In this document: piece after piece, positions 18,180 through 28,088 of the stretch | How the letters are laid out: each line of letters starts with the position of its first letter | Numbering within the stretch: the stretch's first letter is position 1 | NCBI RefSeq assembly: GCF_004358345.1 | Contig: NZ_CP037952.1 | Coordinates: forward strand, 4,712,001-4,776,000 | Length of the DNA stretch: 64,000 nt | DNA from: Parashewanella spongiae | GTDB lineage: Bacteria; Pseudomonadota; Gammaproteobacteria; Enterobacterales; Shewanellaceae | Reading direction: 5' to 3' | Program-made: the position numbers and the translations under genes | The notes under the pieces: generated by a model | Database searches by the model: none | Told to the model about the DNA's origin: nothing | Seen by the model: the letters and a program-made list of their open reading frames with translations, nothing else

Positions 18180-18231
18180 CCCCGCAGCAAGCTGTCTTAC
18201 CTTCGGCTCGACTTCGCTCCGCGAAACGGGG
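18180..18231 (-). repeat. IS200/IS605-type terminal hairpin remnant
   Basis: An imperfect hairpin closed by CCCCGC and GCGAAACGGGG about 50 bases apart, directly downstream of the TnpA fragment at 18240-18374. Its position and shape fit the subterminal hairpin that Y1 transposases recognise. Confidence 0.5.
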
Positions 18232-18239
18232 TATTAATC

Positions 18240-18374
18240 TCAGAACAACGTTAACTGATTATCTTTATGTAGAGCTTTGTACTTATCGCCTTTTCCTTGG
18301 CTATTGACGTAATTCGCTATCATCGATTCATCACCATGTTTTTCGACCGTGCTTGCAAAATAACCATCACTCCA
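18240..18374 (-). pseudogene. IS200/IS605 transposase TnpA, C-terminal remnant
   Basis: On the minus strand the frame reads WSDGYFASTVEKHGDE and continues through IANYVNSQGK to a TGA at 18240-18242, which is the C-terminal region of IS200/IS605 Y1 HUH transposases, with the catalytic Tyr expected in the IANYV helix. An in-frame TAA lies immediately before the Trp, and nothing upstream continues the match, so the gene is truncated and dead. The fragment lies between the giant repeat gene and a family-C MITE. Confidence 0.72.
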
Positions 18375-18469
18375 TTAAGTAGGATTACTGACAATTTTCA
18401 AACCCTAAAATCTGCAATTTGAACTCCGTTGGGTAAGCATATTAATTCATCCCTGTATAGTTATTTAAT

Positions 18470-18700
18470 CTAAATAAATCGGTTGGGAGCGTTCATATAC
18501 GCAGAAAAAATTACTGATAGCAAGGCATGAATAGCAGCAAGTAGTGGTTCTACTTGCAAAATTTATAACGCAGCTAGCGGTGATTTTGGCATGTATATGA
18601 ATGTTCAGCACTCACCTAATAGGTGAATTAGGGTTGTTTAATTTTGTATCTAATTTCAATAAATTAAAGTTAAATTGTGCGTTCAACCGATTTATTTAGG
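18470..18700. mobile_element. Family C MITE, full copy without the hairpin module
   Basis: About 230 bp bounded by inverted terminal repeats CTAAATAAATCGGTTG and CAACCGATTTATTTAG. There is no coding capacity. The interior matches 54658-54917 reversed. This copy lacks the 31-bp hairpin module that others carry. It lies directly against the truncated MFS remnant. Confidence 0.85.
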
Positions 18701-18707
18701 TTTAATC

Positions 18708-18928
18708 GTCAACTACACCAGTGGCGACGGGGTATCACTGGATGTGGGGTTATATTATATGCCAATGCGGTAGGTCGATTATTAGGTACGGTATTATCAG
18801 GCTGGTTATATCAAATACATGGTTTAGAGGCTTGCTTATGGATATCAAGCGGATTATTACTCTGTGCGATGTTGGTTTCGGTTAAGCTTAAAAAATTAAT
18901 TACCTCTAAACTTATTTCTCTAACGTAG
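18708..18928 (+). pseudogene. MFS transporter remnant (ArsJ-like C-terminus)
   Basis: The frame from 18708 reads DGVSLDVGLYYM and then a one-base shift is needed to continue as ANAVGRLLGTVLSGWLYQ, followed by a final hydrophobic helix (CLWISSGLLLCAMLVSVKL). Together these match the last two membrane helices of MFS pumps, closest in my memory to the organoarsenical exporter ArsJ. The 5' part is lost at the MITE boundary and the frame is shifted, so it is a dead fragment. Assignment to ArsJ rather than another MFS protein is tentative. Its 3' end overlaps the convergent HAD-like gene by 17 bases. Confidence 0.6.
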
Positions 18929-19688
18929 GAAAAGGCTCACCTTTTGATATTAAATAAAAGTGACAATCATTAGGTTTATTATATTTTTGATCATCAAACA
19001 GCATTGATTCGTGTTTAAAGCCAGCATCATCTAAAAAGTCTGCTTTAGCTGTATCAAAGCCTTTGAAATACGGCGCATTAAAGTATTCTGCCTGCTTAAG
19101 CTCAATGCCAACGGTATAAAATAGAAATTTTATTTCAGAGTATGAATATGTAGCGTGTGTCATCACTAATATTTTGTGCCCCTTTGACTGTATAGCTGCA
19201 ACTTCACGCAACGCTTTATAATCGTAATAAAAGGTTAATCGTCCATTTTGTGTAACAAACTCCTCATTAAATCGACCATAAGCCTTCCCAAGTGATAAAA
19301 GAGTTTCGTCTAAATCAAGGATCATGGTTAAAGGAGGGTTAATATCAGACACAAATAAAGCCGCTCTTTCCAACCACTCTTCTTTAGTTTCTGGGTATTG
19401 ATATTCAAGCTCGATAGCTCCTTCATTTTCAAGCAGCCGTTTTTTCTCTTGTGTAACGTCTTGTTGAGTTTTTACCGCTTTACACCTATGAACATAGGCT
19501 TTAGAAGGCTGAAAAAAACGGTTAACCTCAGGGAAAAAAACCGATTTCACGTGATCAAAGTTAAGCGTCTTCTGTCCTTCGGGCTGTATGAAAATGCTTT
19601 CCTTTTGGCTACTCAAGATTTTATTATCAAGAGGCATTGAATTACCTAAAACTTGTGATGGAAATAAAATCGTATATGAAACGCTCAT
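18912..19688 (-). CDS. HAD-superfamily hydrolase-like protein, 258 aa
   Basis: Residues 121-258 look like a HAD-fold phosphatase: motif I ILDLDETL (Asp 125 and Asp 127), motif II near VMTHAT (about 177-180) and motif IV LFDDQK (Asp 232-233). The style resembles FCP1/NIF-type or 5'-nucleotidase-like HAD proteins. The first 110 residues match nothing I know and begin MSVS, as does the orphan at 7917-8447. There is no signal peptide. A GGAGGG ribosome site lies before the ATG. It sits in an island of mobile-element remains, so acquisition by transfer is plausible. The substrate is unknown. A metabolic phosphatase and an exported effector phosphatase are both possible. Confidence 0.65.
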   Translation of the reverse strand: MSVSYTILFPSQVLGNSMPLDNKILSSQKESIFIQPEGQKTLNFDHVKSVFFPEVNRFFQPSKAYVHRCKAVKTQQDVTQEKKRLLENEGAIELEYQYPETKEEWLERAALFVSDINPPLTMILDLDETLLSLGKAYGRFNEEFVTQNGRLTFYYDYKALREVAAIQSKGHKILVMTHATYSYSEIKFLFYTVGIELKQAEYFNAPYFKGFDTAKADFLDDAGFKHESMLFDDQKYNKPNDCHFYLISKGEPFPTLEK

Positions 19689-19728
19689 TCATTAGCCCTC
19701 CAAAGTTTATTTCAACAAATGTAATCTA

Positions 19729-19939
19729 ATACCAACTACATTAATTGATCTCTCACTCAGCAAGAGATAATGGTTTTCAGTACAAGTCGCATGTCGAAGT
19801 ACTATATTCCCTACGGCCGCCATACAAAGCTGGCGTTCAACGCACTTCGTGCTTTTGTCGGGATAATTCAAGTGCCTGTAACGCAGTAATGGAACCCTTT
19901 AGCCTTGCTGAGCGATCACTATTGAATGCGGATTGGTAT
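19729..19939. mobile_element. Family A MITE, internally deleted, reversed copy
   Basis: About 211 bp, starting ATACCAACTACATTAATTG and ending GATTGGTAT. The interior matches the right half of the full family-A copies in reverse, including the stretch around GTCGGGATAATTCAAG. The left half is missing. The end overlaps the stop codon of the adjacent membrane protein gene by one base. Confidence 0.8.
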
Positions 19940-20304
19940 TACTTCAGTCCTTGCTGATACGCTTTTAAACCTTCCCGAATGCTATCAATCGTGGATAATA
20001 ACCAACAAGCTACAAGCAATTTAAACTCAAACCCTGCTGATACTAATAGTTCACCATAGATACCTTGGTGTATTTCTGCCATTATTTGACCCAGTTCGAT
20101 GGGCAACTCACCACTGACGATTTTATCAGCAACTTGTTGAGAAATCGCCATAATGCTCTGAAGCAGCATGATTAAGCTAATTAACGTGACAGCAATAAAA
20201 GCATACCCTCTATAGCGCTTTTTAAGTAAAAGGTGTCCGCTTCCCGGTAAAACAAAAGCAGAGTACAAGCCCGCCTTTAAAGCAATATGCATCTTATCAT
20301 CCAA
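19939..20304 (-). CDS. Small inner-membrane protein, 121 aa
   Basis: I do not recognise a named family. Two or three hydrophobic segments are visible (about 10-25, 31-53 and 87-108) with GSGHLLLKKRYRGYAF between the first two, a pattern seen in small TM2-like or DUF membrane proteins with a Gly-rich turn and a basic loop. It could start at the first Met or at Met 5. The last codons (QQGLK then TAA) run into the terminal repeat of the MITE at 19729-19939, so the native C-terminus may have been altered by the insertion. Confidence 0.6.
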   Translation of the reverse strand: MDDKMHIALKAGLYSAFVLPGSGHLLLKKRYRGYAFIAVTLISLIMLLQSIMAISQQVADKIVSGELPIELGQIMAEIHQGIYGELLVSAGFEFKLLVACWLLSTIDSIREGLKAYQQGLK

Positions 20305-20400
20305 TTCTTTTTAATACCCTGAACCGATTTATTAAGCATAAACCAAAAATTATAAAACTAAGGTAGTCATTACAGTTTTATTTCATTGTAGATTTTACTA

Positions 20401-20750
20401 ATACCAATTACAGTAATTAAATTCCCAGCTCAGAGCTATGTATGTGTTCAAAGTACAAGTGAAATTGATGAAGACATAGTTATTACTGACATACAAAACT
20501 GTCGTTATTACATTGCTACGTTGAGACAATTTTGCGTAGTAATTTGAACACATACAAGCTCCCGAAGGGCAAGGCTAAAGGATTCCATTACTACGTTACA
20601 AGTTTTTGAATTATCCCGACAAAAGCACGAAGTGCGTTGAACGCCAGCTTTGTATGGCGGCCGTTAGGGTATATAGTACTTCAAACTTGCGCCTTGTACT
20701 GAAATCCTTTAGCTCTTGCTGAGTAGGAAGTTAATTACTGTAATTGGTAT
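20401..20750. mobile_element. Family A MITE, complete copy
   Basis: A 350-bp non-coding element with 20-bp perfect terminal inverted repeats: ATACCAATTACAGTAATTAA at the left and its exact complement at the right end. It carries a copy of the hairpin module (GACATACAAAACTGTCG) about 90 bp from the left end. A sister copy lies at 41194-41557. It fills most of the gap between the 121-aa membrane protein and deaD. Confidence 0.92.
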
Positions 20751-20838
20751 AATCTCATTTTTAGAAACAACCCAAGAGGAGTATCTATACTTTTATGCAT
20801 TCACAAGGTTCCTATTACCCATTTTTTCTTTAGACAAC

Positions 20839-20866
20839 AAAAAAGGAGCCACAGCTCCTTTTTTAT
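20839..20866 (-). terminator. Rho-independent terminator of deaD
   Basis: A hairpin with arms GGAGC and GCTCC around CACA, flanked by A- and T-runs. It is 23 bases beyond the deaD stop codon, on the minus strand. Confidence 0.85.
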
Positions 20867-20888
20867 TTACTCAAATGAATTGGGTTAG

Positions 20889-22673
20889 TTAACCATTATC
20901 TCTTGAGCGACGTGGACGGTCTGAACGATTACGATCGCCACTTGGACGGCGATTACGATCACCGCGAGGTCCGCCTCTGTCATTACGACGACGAGGTGCG
21001 CTCTCAGGGATCACTTGATCACCCGCTTCACGAATATTTAATTGACGTCCACACACTCGTACTTTCTTCAAGTGTTGTACAACATCTTTAGGCATGCCTT
21101 CTGGTAGATCAATTGTTGTGATCGCATCATACAATTGAATTTGCCCAATAAACTTACTTTCAATATTGGCTTCGTTAGCAATGGCACCAACAATGTTTCC
21201 TACACCTACGTTGTTATCACGACCTACATCAATAACATAGCGGCACATTTTCACATCAGGGTTATCTTTTAACGCGTCAGCTTTACCTACATTAATAGGT
21301 CCACGCTCACGACGACGACCATCACGACTGTCTCGGTTATCACGATTACGCTCTTGAATCGCTGGTAACTGCAATGGACGCTCTTTTTGCACTTGTTGCA
21401 ACAATGCCGCCGCCAATAAATCTGTATCGACTTCTAGCTGGTTACACAATTCGGCAACCGCATTTTTCATGTAGTCTAGATCCCCAGCCAAAGTCTTAGC
21501 CATTTGCTCGCCCAAACGAGACAAACGCTTCTCTGAAACTGTTTCAGGACTTGGAATTGTCATTGGCGAAATACGGCTATTCGTTGCACGCTCAATCGTG
21601 CGCAACATACGCATCTCTCTGTGCGTTACGAATAAAATAGCCATACCTGTACGCCCAGCACGACCAGTACGACCAATGCGGTGAACGTAAGCTTCAGTGT
21701 CATACGGAATATCATAGTTAATTACATGACCAATACGCTCTACATCTAAACCACGCGCTGCAACGTCTGTTGCAATGATGATGTCCAGACGACCTTTTTT
21801 GAGCATTTCAACAGCACGTTCACGCGCTTGTTGGTTCATGTCACCGTGCAAAGGTGAAGACGCATAGCCGCGAGCTTCTAGTTTTTCAGCAAGCTCAACA
21901 CATGAATTACGTGTGCGGACGAAAATGATAATACCTTCAGTATTTTCAACTTCTAATACTCGAACAAGTGCTTCAAGCTTGTTGTGTTGCGAAACCTGAA
22001 CAAAGCGTTGCTCGATGGATTCAACGGTAGTGTGGCTAGCCGCAATACTGATTTGAGTCGGTTTGTTAAGGTGCTTATTAGCAACTCGCTTAATTTGCTC
22101 TGGCATAGTAGCCGAGAAAAGCGCTAATTGGCTTTCTTTTGGCTTATGCTCAAGCACCCACTCAATATCGTCGATGAAACCCATTTTTAACATTTCATCT
22201 GCTTCATCGAGTACTAATGCTTTTAAGTTATCTAACTTAAGCGTACCGCGACGCATGTGGTCCATAACACGACCAGGAGTACCAACAATGACTTGTGGTC
22301 CACGTTTTAGGTGTTGTAATTGTTGCCCCATGCTTTGACCACCGTATATAGGTAGTACATGAAAGCCCTTCATAAATTTAGCATAACTGCCAAATGCTTC
22401 AGCAACCTGCACGGCCAATTCACGTGTAGGAGCGAGTACCAGAATTTGTGGTGCACTTAATTTGGCATCACACTGACTTAAAAGAGGAAGTGCAAATGCG
22501 CCTGTTTTACCAGTACCTGTTTGAGCTTGGCCTAAAATATCTTTACCCGCCATGAGAGGCTCGATACTTGCTGCTTGAATTGGGGTAGGTTTTTCATAAC
22601 CAAGTTCATCTAAAGAACGTAGTAATGGTTCGGATAGACCGAGATCACGGAAAGTTTTTTCAGTGGTTGACAT
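20889..22673 (-). CDS. deaD: ATP-dependent DEAD-box RNA helicase DeaD/CsdA
   Basis: A 594-residue RNA helicase that unwinds structured RNA in ribosome assembly and cold adaptation. The start is placed at ATG 22673, giving the family N-terminus MSTTEKTFRDLGLSEPLL; an in-frame extension of 38 codons has no family match. Motifs visible are Q-motif PTPIQ, Walker A AQTGTGKT (50-57), DEAD (156-159), SAT, and HRIGRTGR near 331. A DbpA-type RNA-binding domain lies at about 470-545, followed by an Arg/Gly/Asp-rich tail. Length is typical for CsdA. No cold-shock element was identified upstream. A terminator follows. Confidence 0.97.
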   Translation of the reverse strand: MSTTEKTFRDLGLSEPLLRSLDELGYEKPTPIQAASIEPLMAGKDILGQAQTGTGKTGAFALPLLSQCDAKLSAPQILVLAPTRELAVQVAEAFGSYAKFMKGFHVLPIYGGQSMGQQLQHLKRGPQVIVGTPGRVMDHMRRGTLKLDNLKALVLDEADEMLKMGFIDDIEWVLEHKPKESQLALFSATMPEQIKRVANKHLNKPTQISIAASHTTVESIEQRFVQVSQHNKLEALVRVLEVENTEGIIIFVRTRNSCVELAEKLEARGYASSPLHGDMNQQARERAVEMLKKGRLDIIIATDVAARGLDVERIGHVINYDIPYDTEAYVHRIGRTGRAGRTGMAILFVTHREMRMLRTIERATNSRISPMTIPSPETVSEKRLSRLGEQMAKTLAGDLDYMKNAVAELCNQLEVDTDLLAAALLQQVQKERPLQLPAIQERNRDNRDSRDGRRRERGPINVGKADALKDNPDVKMCRYVIDVGRDNNVGVGNIVGAIANEANIESKFIGQIQLYDAITTIDLPEGMPKDVVQHLKKVRVCGRQLNIREAGDQVIPESAPRRRNDRGGPRGDRNRRPSGDRNRSDRPRRSRDNG

Positions 22674-22818
22674 TGAGTTGTAGCCTTGTGGATGCGCTGA
22701 GGAGCGCTTAAGTTTCACAGACAGAAAATCAACCCCGTGTCGATTCCCCGCGTCGAAGGCGGCGGAGTATAGCAAGACTTGCGACACTTCTCCAGCTATA
22801 ATTATTTCTTTAGGTAAT

Positions 22819-23598
22819 TTATTTGATCTTATTCATAGCAGCCTGAATTCTTGCATAGTCTCTTCTATCTTCAGCGCTTACCAAATTTTGTATTCTGTTA
22901 TGTCTTTTACTAATAGGTGCATGCGGTTCAAAATGGCGCAGCAATGCTTCTTGTCCATCGGCTAATCGCATTCTATATTCAATACTGTCATTCACGCTAA
23001 CTTTATAAAAATTTACATCGTGGCTTTGGCATTCACGATTTAAATAGCTTAAATAAGTGTCTAATTCCCTTTCGCTTGCCCACTTTTTAGTCATCAATAA
23101 CTCAAGCTGTTCATTTGCCGCTTTTGAGTGTTCAAATTGACCTTTAAGGTGGTCCTTAATCGCAATTAATCGATAACGGATGTTAAGAGAATGAATATTT
23201 GGTACGCAAGATAACAGTTTTGGCGGTTCAACTTGATCTAGAAGGATAGGATCTTGACCATCAATCACAAGACTATATTGATAGAAGGTTTTATTGTTCT
23301 CTTGAATTTCTTTGCACTGAACTCGGCCTGAAGCACCCTCACCCAACTGAGAATTTAAGCTATTCATGGCCTGATCACAGTCATACTTATTCTTTGAATG
23401 TGTTAAAGTAAATAGATCTTTAGAGGCCGCTTCAAATTTAACCCCAAACATACTACAAACCAGTTCAACAATGGTGCGTAACGGATTGATATTTGGTTGC
23501 GACTGATCTTTTATTTGTTGGATAGATTCAGCATCGAGAGCAAGATCACGCTTGCCCGAAAAACTAAACGGCCTTTCTGAAACGGTAAACTGAGACAT
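22819..23598 (-). CDS. Hypothetical protein, 259 aa
   Basis: I do not recognise this protein. It is soluble, with no signal peptide and mixed alpha/beta character. An AGGAGG ribosome site lies 6 bases before the ATG, so it is very likely expressed. The first 25 residues (MSQFTVSERPFSFSGKRD) are Ser-rich and disordered-looking, as in other orphans of this window. Two internal stretches are similar to each other: one ending YQYSLVIDGQDPILLDQVEPP and one reading YRMRLADGQEALLRHFEPHAP. They look like two copies of one domain. It lies between uvrA and deaD, where the standard gene order has no such gene, which suggests insertion. Confidence 0.6.
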   Translation of the reverse strand: MSQFTVSERPFSFSGKRDLALDAESIQQIKDQSQPNINPLRTIVELVCSMFGVKFEAASKDLFTLTHSKNKYDCDQAMNSLNSQLGEGASGRVQCKEIQENNKTFYQYSLVIDGQDPILLDQVEPPKLLSCVPNIHSLNIRYRLIAIKDHLKGQFEHSKAANEQLELLMTKKWASERELDTYLSYLNRECQSHDVNFYKVSVNDSIEYRMRLADGQEALLRHFEPHAPISKRHNRIQNLVSAEDRRDYARIQAAMNKIK

Positions 23599-23832
23599 AC
23601 TGCCTCCTAAAGAGTCCTAAATACCACTCTTTAAGCATAGCTTATGCTAGATTAAGTGAGTTTTTTCAAGAAATTAATTAAGGTTCACCTAATTTTTAAG
23701 GATATTTAGCAACACTTTCGATAAAGATTGTGCTAATCAATTTGCCTGTTTAAAAATATCTTGCATGTGATTGATTTCAACATAGAAGCGTTAGCTGCTT
23801 GATTTTATCCATTCAATTTACTGAGAAGAGCA

Positions 23833-23854
23833 CTCCCTAATTGAACATAGGGAG
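23833..23854 (-). terminator. Possible terminator after uvrA
   Basis: A hairpin of CTCCCTA and TAGGGAG around an 8-base loop, 29 bases beyond the uvrA stop. The T-tract is on the plus-strand side (CTTTT), and on the minus strand the following bases are only moderately T-rich, so function as a uvrA terminator is uncertain. Confidence 0.4.
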
Positions 23855-23882
23855 CTTTTATCGTACGAGGGAGCCGACCGAA

Positions 23883-26708
23883 CTAATGAAGCATCGGTTT
23901 TAAAAAGCGCGCCGTATGCGAGGTAGGATGCAGTGCAACCTGTTCGGGCGTACCCGTCACCAAAATAGTGCCACCGCCATCACCACCTTCTGGGCCTAAA
24001 TCAACAATCCAATCCGCAGTTTTTACCACATCAAGATTATGCTCGATGACCACAACCGTATTACCGTGTGATTTCAAACGGTGCAATACATCAAGAAGCA
24101 TTTGAATATCAGCAAAATGCAGACCAGTTGTGGGTTCGTCTAAGATATATAAGGTTTTCCCCGTATCTCGTTTCGACAACTCTTTCGCTAATTTAACTCG
24201 CTGCGCTTCCCCACCAGACAATGTCGTCGCACTTTGACCTAAACGAATATAAGACAAACCAACATCCATTAGCGTCTGGAGTTTACGAGATATAGCAGGA
24301 ATAGCATCAAAAAACTCACGAGCATCTTCTACTGTCATTTGCAGTACTTCGTGAATATTTTTTCCTTTGTAACGCACTTCTAAGGTTTCACGGTTATAAC
24401 GCTGGCCTTTACATGAATCACAAGGGACATAAACATCAGGTAAAAAGTGCATTTCGACTTTAATTAAGCCATCGCCTTGACAGGCTTCACAACGCCCACC
24501 TTTCACATTAAATGAGAAGCGTCCCACTAAATAACCGCGCGTACGTGACTCTTGAGTACCTGCAAACAGTTCTCGAATCGGTGTAAAAATTCCGGTGTAA
24601 GTAGCTGGGTTCGAGCGCGGCGTTCGACCAATGGGGCTTTGATCAATATCGACCACCTTATCGCAATTGTCCATGCCGATGATTTCATTATAAGGCGCAG
24701 GTTCATTAACCGTGGCATTATTGAGCATGATATGAGCAATTTTATAAAACGTGTCGTTGATCAATGTTGATTTACCGGAACCAGATACCCCTGTAATGCA
24801 GGTCATCAAACCAACTGGAATGGTTAAATCTACATTTTTTAGATTATTACCACTCGCGCCTTTTAATTGAATGGTTTTTTCGGCATCAAACTCAACACGC
24901 TCACCTTTCACATGGATTTGCTTCTCACCTGAAAGGTACTGCCCTGTTACTGACTGTTTACACTTTACTAAGTCATTAAGCTTACCGCTGGCGATCACTT
25001 CTCCGCCGTGCACACCAGCACCGGGACCAATATCAATGACATGGTCGGCCATGCGAATTGCATCTTCGTCGTGCTCAACCACAATCACTGTATTACCAAG
25101 ATCACGAAGGTGCTTTAGCGTGCCTAATAAACGTTCGTTGTCACGTTGATGTAAGCCAATGGAAGGTTCATCAAGTACATACATGACACCCACAAGACCC
25201 GCACCAATTTGGCTGGCAAGCCGAATACGCTGTGCTTCACCACCGGATAAGGTGTCCGCTGAACGGGATAGATTCAAATAATTCAAACCAACATTGACCA
25301 AAAAGCCTAACCGTTCCCGCACTTCCTTTAAGATTTTATCGGCAATTTTTGCTTTTTGTCCCGAAAAAGCCAAGGCTTCAAAATACGCAGAGGCTTCACC
25401 AATAGACCATGTGGTGACTTGCGGTAAATTCACCTCATCAATGAAAACATTACGGGCTTCTTCCCTAAGGCGGGAGCCTTCACAGGTCTGGCAAGACTGA
25501 GTATTAATGAATTTAGCCAGCTCTTCGCGCACAGAATTACTTTCAGTTTCTCGATAGCGCCGATCCATATTATTTAGGATCCCTTCAAAAGGATGCGTAC
25601 GCTGCACGACATCACCTTTGTCATTCATATACTGGAAATTTATTTTTTGTTTGCCTGAGCCGTAGAACACAATTTTCTGAACTTTGTCATCTAACTCATT
25701 AAATGGCTGCTCAACATCAAATTTATAATGCTCTGCCAGTGAGTTTAACATTTGAAAATAATAGAAATTACGTCTGTCCCAACCGCGGATCGCGCCACCA
25801 GCCAGCGATAAGTCTCCATTAATAACGACACGTTCTGGGTCAAAAAATTGCTGAACACCCAGTCCATCACAAGTGCCACACGCACCTGCGGGATTATTGA
25901 ATGAAAATATTCTTGGCTCTAATTCCGCCATCGAATAACCGCAATGTGGGCATGCAAAATTAGCTGAAAAAATCAAAGATTCTTCATCTGATGCTTCTAA
26001 AGGCGCAACAATGGCAATACCGCCAGACAAGGCTAAGGCTGTTTCAAACGATTCTGCCAATCGCTGCTTAATCTCATCACGTACTTTAAAACGGTCAACC
26101 ACGACTTCGATCGAGTGTTTGACATGTAAATCTAGCGCTGGCGGATCGGACAAGTCACACACCTCGCCATCAATACGCGCACGCACATAACCTTGTGCCG
26201 CTAATCCTTCAAGTAACTTAACATGTTCGCCTTTGCGCCCGTTGACCACAGGTGCCAACAACATTTGACGACTGTCTTGAGGCAAAGCTAAGGCATTATC
26301 CACCATCTGACTGATGGTTTGTGCTGTTAATGGTACTTGATGCGTAGGACAACGCGGCTCACCCACTCGAGCAAACAAAAGACGAAGATAATCGTAAATT
26401 TCAGTAATGGTACCCACTGTAGAGCGCGGGTTATGTGAAGTTGATTTTTGCTCAATCGAAATCGCTGGGCTTAACCCTTCGATATGATCCACATCGGGCT
26501 TTTCCATCAAACTCAAAAATTGGCGAGCATAAGCAGACAGAGATTCGACGTAACGTCGCTGCCCTTCGGCATAAAGCGTGTCAAAAGCGAGAGAAGATTT
26601 ACCTGAGCCCGATAGCCCTGTAATGACAATCAACTCATTTCGAGGAATCGTTAAGTTGATATTTTTTAGGTTGTGTGTCCGAGCCCCGCGTATTTCAATC
26701 TTATCCAT
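23883..26708 (-). CDS. uvrA: Excinuclease ABC subunit A
   Basis: A 941-residue UvrA, the damage-recognition ATPase of nucleotide excision repair. It has two ABC modules: Walker A GLSGSGKS at 31-38 and GVSGSGKS near 640, with signature motifs LSGGEAQRI and LSGGEAQRV. Zinc-finger cysteines are in CPHCGYS with CGTCDGLG, and in CEACQGDG with CDSCKGQR. Length is normal. It is divergent from an orphan membrane protein gene. In related genomes uvrA usually faces the MFS-ssb pair directly, so the orphan at 26888 looks inserted. I looked for a LexA box (CTG-N10-CAG) in the 26709-26887 gap and did not find a convincing one. Confidence 0.99.
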   Translation of the reverse strand: MDKIEIRGARTHNLKNINLTIPRNELIVITGLSGSGKSSLAFDTLYAEGQRRYVESLSAYARQFLSLMEKPDVDHIEGLSPAISIEQKSTSHNPRSTVGTITEIYDYLRLLFARVGEPRCPTHQVPLTAQTISQMVDNALALPQDSRQMLLAPVVNGRKGEHVKLLEGLAAQGYVRARIDGEVCDLSDPPALDLHVKHSIEVVVDRFKVRDEIKQRLAESFETALALSGGIAIVAPLEASDEESLIFSANFACPHCGYSMAELEPRIFSFNNPAGACGTCDGLGVQQFFDPERVVINGDLSLAGGAIRGWDRRNFYYFQMLNSLAEHYKFDVEQPFNELDDKVQKIVFYGSGKQKINFQYMNDKGDVVQRTHPFEGILNNMDRRYRETESNSVREELAKFINTQSCQTCEGSRLREEARNVFIDEVNLPQVTTWSIGEASAYFEALAFSGQKAKIADKILKEVRERLGFLVNVGLNYLNLSRSADTLSGGEAQRIRLASQIGAGLVGVMYVLDEPSIGLHQRDNERLLGTLKHLRDLGNTVIVVEHDEDAIRMADHVIDIGPGAGVHGGEVIASGKLNDLVKCKQSVTGQYLSGEKQIHVKGERVEFDAEKTIQLKGASGNNLKNVDLTIPVGLMTCITGVSGSGKSTLINDTFYKIAHIMLNNATVNEPAPYNEIIGMDNCDKVVDIDQSPIGRTPRSNPATYTGIFTPIRELFAGTQESRTRGYLVGRFSFNVKGGRCEACQGDGLIKVEMHFLPDVYVPCDSCKGQRYNRETLEVRYKGKNIHEVLQMTVEDAREFFDAIPAISRKLQTLMDVGLSYIRLGQSATTLSGGEAQRVKLAKELSKRDTGKTLYILDEPTTGLHFADIQMLLDVLHRLKSHGNTVVVIEHNLDVVKTADWIVDLGPEGGDGGGTILVTGTPEQVALHPTSHTARFLKPMLH

Positions 26709-26887
26709 CTGACTTTAGTCACCTTAGCTCTGAAAAAAAGATTCATAGTATGCCAGATTCTATTTACCGAGGTAATAACATTTAAATTCTGAAGCTAAAC
26801 TGACAAAGAACCATTTATTACCCCAAAAAAAATATGTAACGATAGAATCAGCTTTCATCGTTATTAACTATTAGTTAGGGGTGTTTA

Positions 26888-27820
26888 ATGGCTATACAAA
26901 CTGTAACAAAATCTGAATTAGCAGGCCTTTGGGCAGCGAACTATTTAACCCACGTTGTAACCGAAGGAATCGCCCTTGGACCTGCTGCTCCAATGGCACC
27001 TTTTATGGCGCTTGGAACGGCAACCATTCAGACCACGATTCAGTATGAGATTCGCAATTCTAAACACGCCGATAATAAAATGTTAAACGTAGGCACTTGG
27101 ATTGCAGAGGCCGGATTAGTCACAATAGCCACTGGTGGATTCGCTGCCTTTTTTCGAGGAGGAAAATTGACTCTCGGTATAGGTAAAGCCGCATGCACTT
27201 CATTATTTTCCAATCTTTCAGCCGAAGCTTTAGATCAGTTTTTTGCTCATCAAGGCTTCCCCCAAGAAAGTCGCTTGAGAAGATGGGGAAGACCTATGAC
27301 TAAACTAATTTCAAGTGTCCCACTTGGAGTTGGCTTTTCTTATTTATTAGGCGGTTCTACAACAGCAGCTGGTGCGGGAGCCGTAGTAAAGAATGGCCTA
27401 AGACAAGAGCATGAAATAGACACTCGGCAAGCAGAAATGCCAACTAATGATACAGCTCAAAACCCAGAAGCAACCACTCAATCGTCTCCTTCTATTCCCA
27501 CTCCAGTTTCAGAAAATCAACCAAGTGAGGGTTCACATGTCAACTTACCTCTCACTCTCGGGATAGCTTTGCCTGGTGGAGTTCTTTTCATTACATTGGG
27601 CATCTGCTTATGTGGCTTAGTTATTCATAGCGCAAAAGATGCGAGTAAAGCGGCAAATCTATTACTAAAAAAATGCCAAGACGCAAACTTAAACTACACC
27701 AAAAAAGATGTACTGAAAGCCATATCTGAATACGGTGAAGAAGCTGAACATAAATTATTAGTCGATAGCATTCCAGCAAGGCAAATCCATGGTGTTATTG
27801 AAAGAACAACCACGGTCTAA
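26888..27820 (+). CDS. Hypothetical membrane-associated protein, 310 aa
   Basis: I do not recognise this protein. It shows four Gly/Ala-rich hydrophobic stretches at about residues 22-50, 76-96, 138-166 and 218-246. A low-complexity Thr/Pro/Ser/Gln spacer lies at 170-215, and a charged helical tail follows from 250 on. There is no classical signal peptide. This layout (Gly-rich hydrophobic hairpins plus a disordered linker) is seen in some secreted translocator-like or membrane-inserting effectors, but also in ordinary membrane proteins. A TTAGGGGTG ribosome site precedes the ATG. It interrupts the usual uvrA/MFS-ssb arrangement. Function is unknown. Confidence 0.6.
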   Translation: MAIQTVTKSELAGLWAANYLTHVVTEGIALGPAAPMAPFMALGTATIQTTIQYEIRNSKHADNKMLNVGTWIAEAGLVTIATGGFAAFFRGGKLTLGIGKAACTSLFSNLSAEALDQFFAHQGFPQESRLRRWGRPMTKLISSVPLGVGFSYLLGGSTTAAGAGAVVKNGLRQEHEIDTRQAEMPTNDTAQNPEATTQSSPSIPTPVSENQPSEGSHVNLPLTLGIALPGGVLFITLGICLCGLVIHSAKDASKAANLLLKKCQDANLNYTKKDVLKAISEYGEEAEHKLLVDSIPARQIHGVIERTTTV

Positions 27821-28088
27821 AGCAACATTTTAAAATATCGGGAATCAAGACTTGTTCAAGCTGGTTTCTGCCTAATTTTAAGCATTAAGGATTTAGTATT
27901 ATATGAAATTTCTCTGGTTAATCAAAATTAATAAATACAGGTAAAACAACAATACCAACATCAACAGATTAAATATCAATAACTTACAACAATATTAATA
28001 CGGAATTACCCAACTTTGTTTTTGAGTTACCTAATTTCCCTATGGTAATATGATCGTTCTGCAGTTTTTTGATGTTTAAGGTAAAAAC

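Noticed and set aside
19745-19957. 70-codon plus-strand ORF
   Set aside because: It lies wholly within a family-A MITE and has no similarity to any protein I know.
26709-26887. LexA (SOS) box upstream of uvrA
   Set aside because: I looked for CTG-N10-CAG in the gap and found no convincing match. The same holds upstream of ssb.
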